Under the pieces are notes generated by a model, which was not told where the DNA came from, searched no databases, and was given only the letters and a program-made list of their open reading frames with translations. From Marinilabiliales bacterium (GTDB taxonomy: Bacteria; Bacteroidota; Bacteroidia; Bacteroidales; DTU049), in contig PKSX01000116.1 of NCBI GenBank assembly GCA_002869435.1, forward strand, positions 1-37,635: DNA of 37,635 nt, read 5' to 3'. This document shows, piece after piece, positions 37,416 through 37,635 of this stretch. Position numbers and translations under genes: made by a program. Each line of letters opens with the position of its first letter. Positions within the stretch are counted from its first letter, which is position 1.

Positions 37416-37635
37416 TTATCTTCTTCCTGAGCTTCTTGAACTTGATCCACTTGAGCGTGAACTACTGCTTGAGCTGCGACTTGATGAGCTGCTTGAGCGA
37501 GAGCTGCTGCTTGAGCGGTTATAAGAACTACTGCTTCTGCTTGAAGAGCTTGGGCGTGAATAGCTGCTTGAACTTCCTGATGAACTGCTTGAAGGCCTGC
37601 TGTAAGAGTTTGAGCTGCTTGATGAACTTGGTCTG
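37416..37635 (-). CDS. C-terminal fragment of a protein with a Ser/Arg-rich low-complexity tail
   Basis: Frame is open from the window edge to TAA. Translation RPSSSSSSNSYSRPSSSSSGSSSSYSRPSSSRSSSSYNRSSSSSRSSSSSSRSSSSSSRSSGSSSRSSGRR*. Confidence 0.65.
   Translation of the reverse strand, partial: RPSSSSSSNSYSRPSSSSSGSSSSYSRPSSSSRSSSSYNRSSSSSRSSSSSSRSSSSSSRSSGSSSRSSGRR

Noticed and set aside
1-37635. tRNA, rRNA, integrase/transposase or prophage features
   Set aside because: No cloverleaf-type or transposase-like sequence was recognised in the short intergenic regions. The gene order looks like ordinary chromosome with surface-protein genes.

Overview
This window is a chromosomal segment from a Bacteroidota bacterium, inferred from the T9SS substrates, gldH, DUF2851, TAnnTTTG-like -7 boxes and the lack of Shine-Dalgarno leaders. 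It holds about 25 protein genes. No rRNA, tRNA, CRISPR array or transposase was recognised. Housekeeping genes: leuS, pth, rplY (L25/CTC), prs, a NIF3-family gene, a zinc-ribbon/coiled-coil gene, an M20 amidohydrolase gene and a Cys-type formate dehydrogenase alpha gene. Envelope and transport genes: a TonB C-terminal protein, an RCK K+ channel, an NSS transporter with a small MetS-like subunit, a CNNM/CBS protein, a FadL/OmpP1-like protein and gldH. Four large secreted proteins carry T9SS C-terminal sorting domains. The observations most worth follow-up are: (1) a DUF559-like (Vsr/PD-(D/E)XK-type) nuclease domain embedded in frame in the leucine-specific region of LeuRS; (2) a tandemly duplicated two-gene cassette of a small Cys-containing secreted protein plus a giant CUB/T9SS protein; (3) a protein combining a degenerate MA-peptidase-like domain, a TolB-like propeller and an Omp85-like barrel; (4) unlisted micro-ORFs with start/stop overlaps; (5) a terminator-like hairpin abutting the pth start codon; (6) a Ser/Arg-rich tail at the right edge. 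All homology calls come from reading the sequence by eye; no searches were run.
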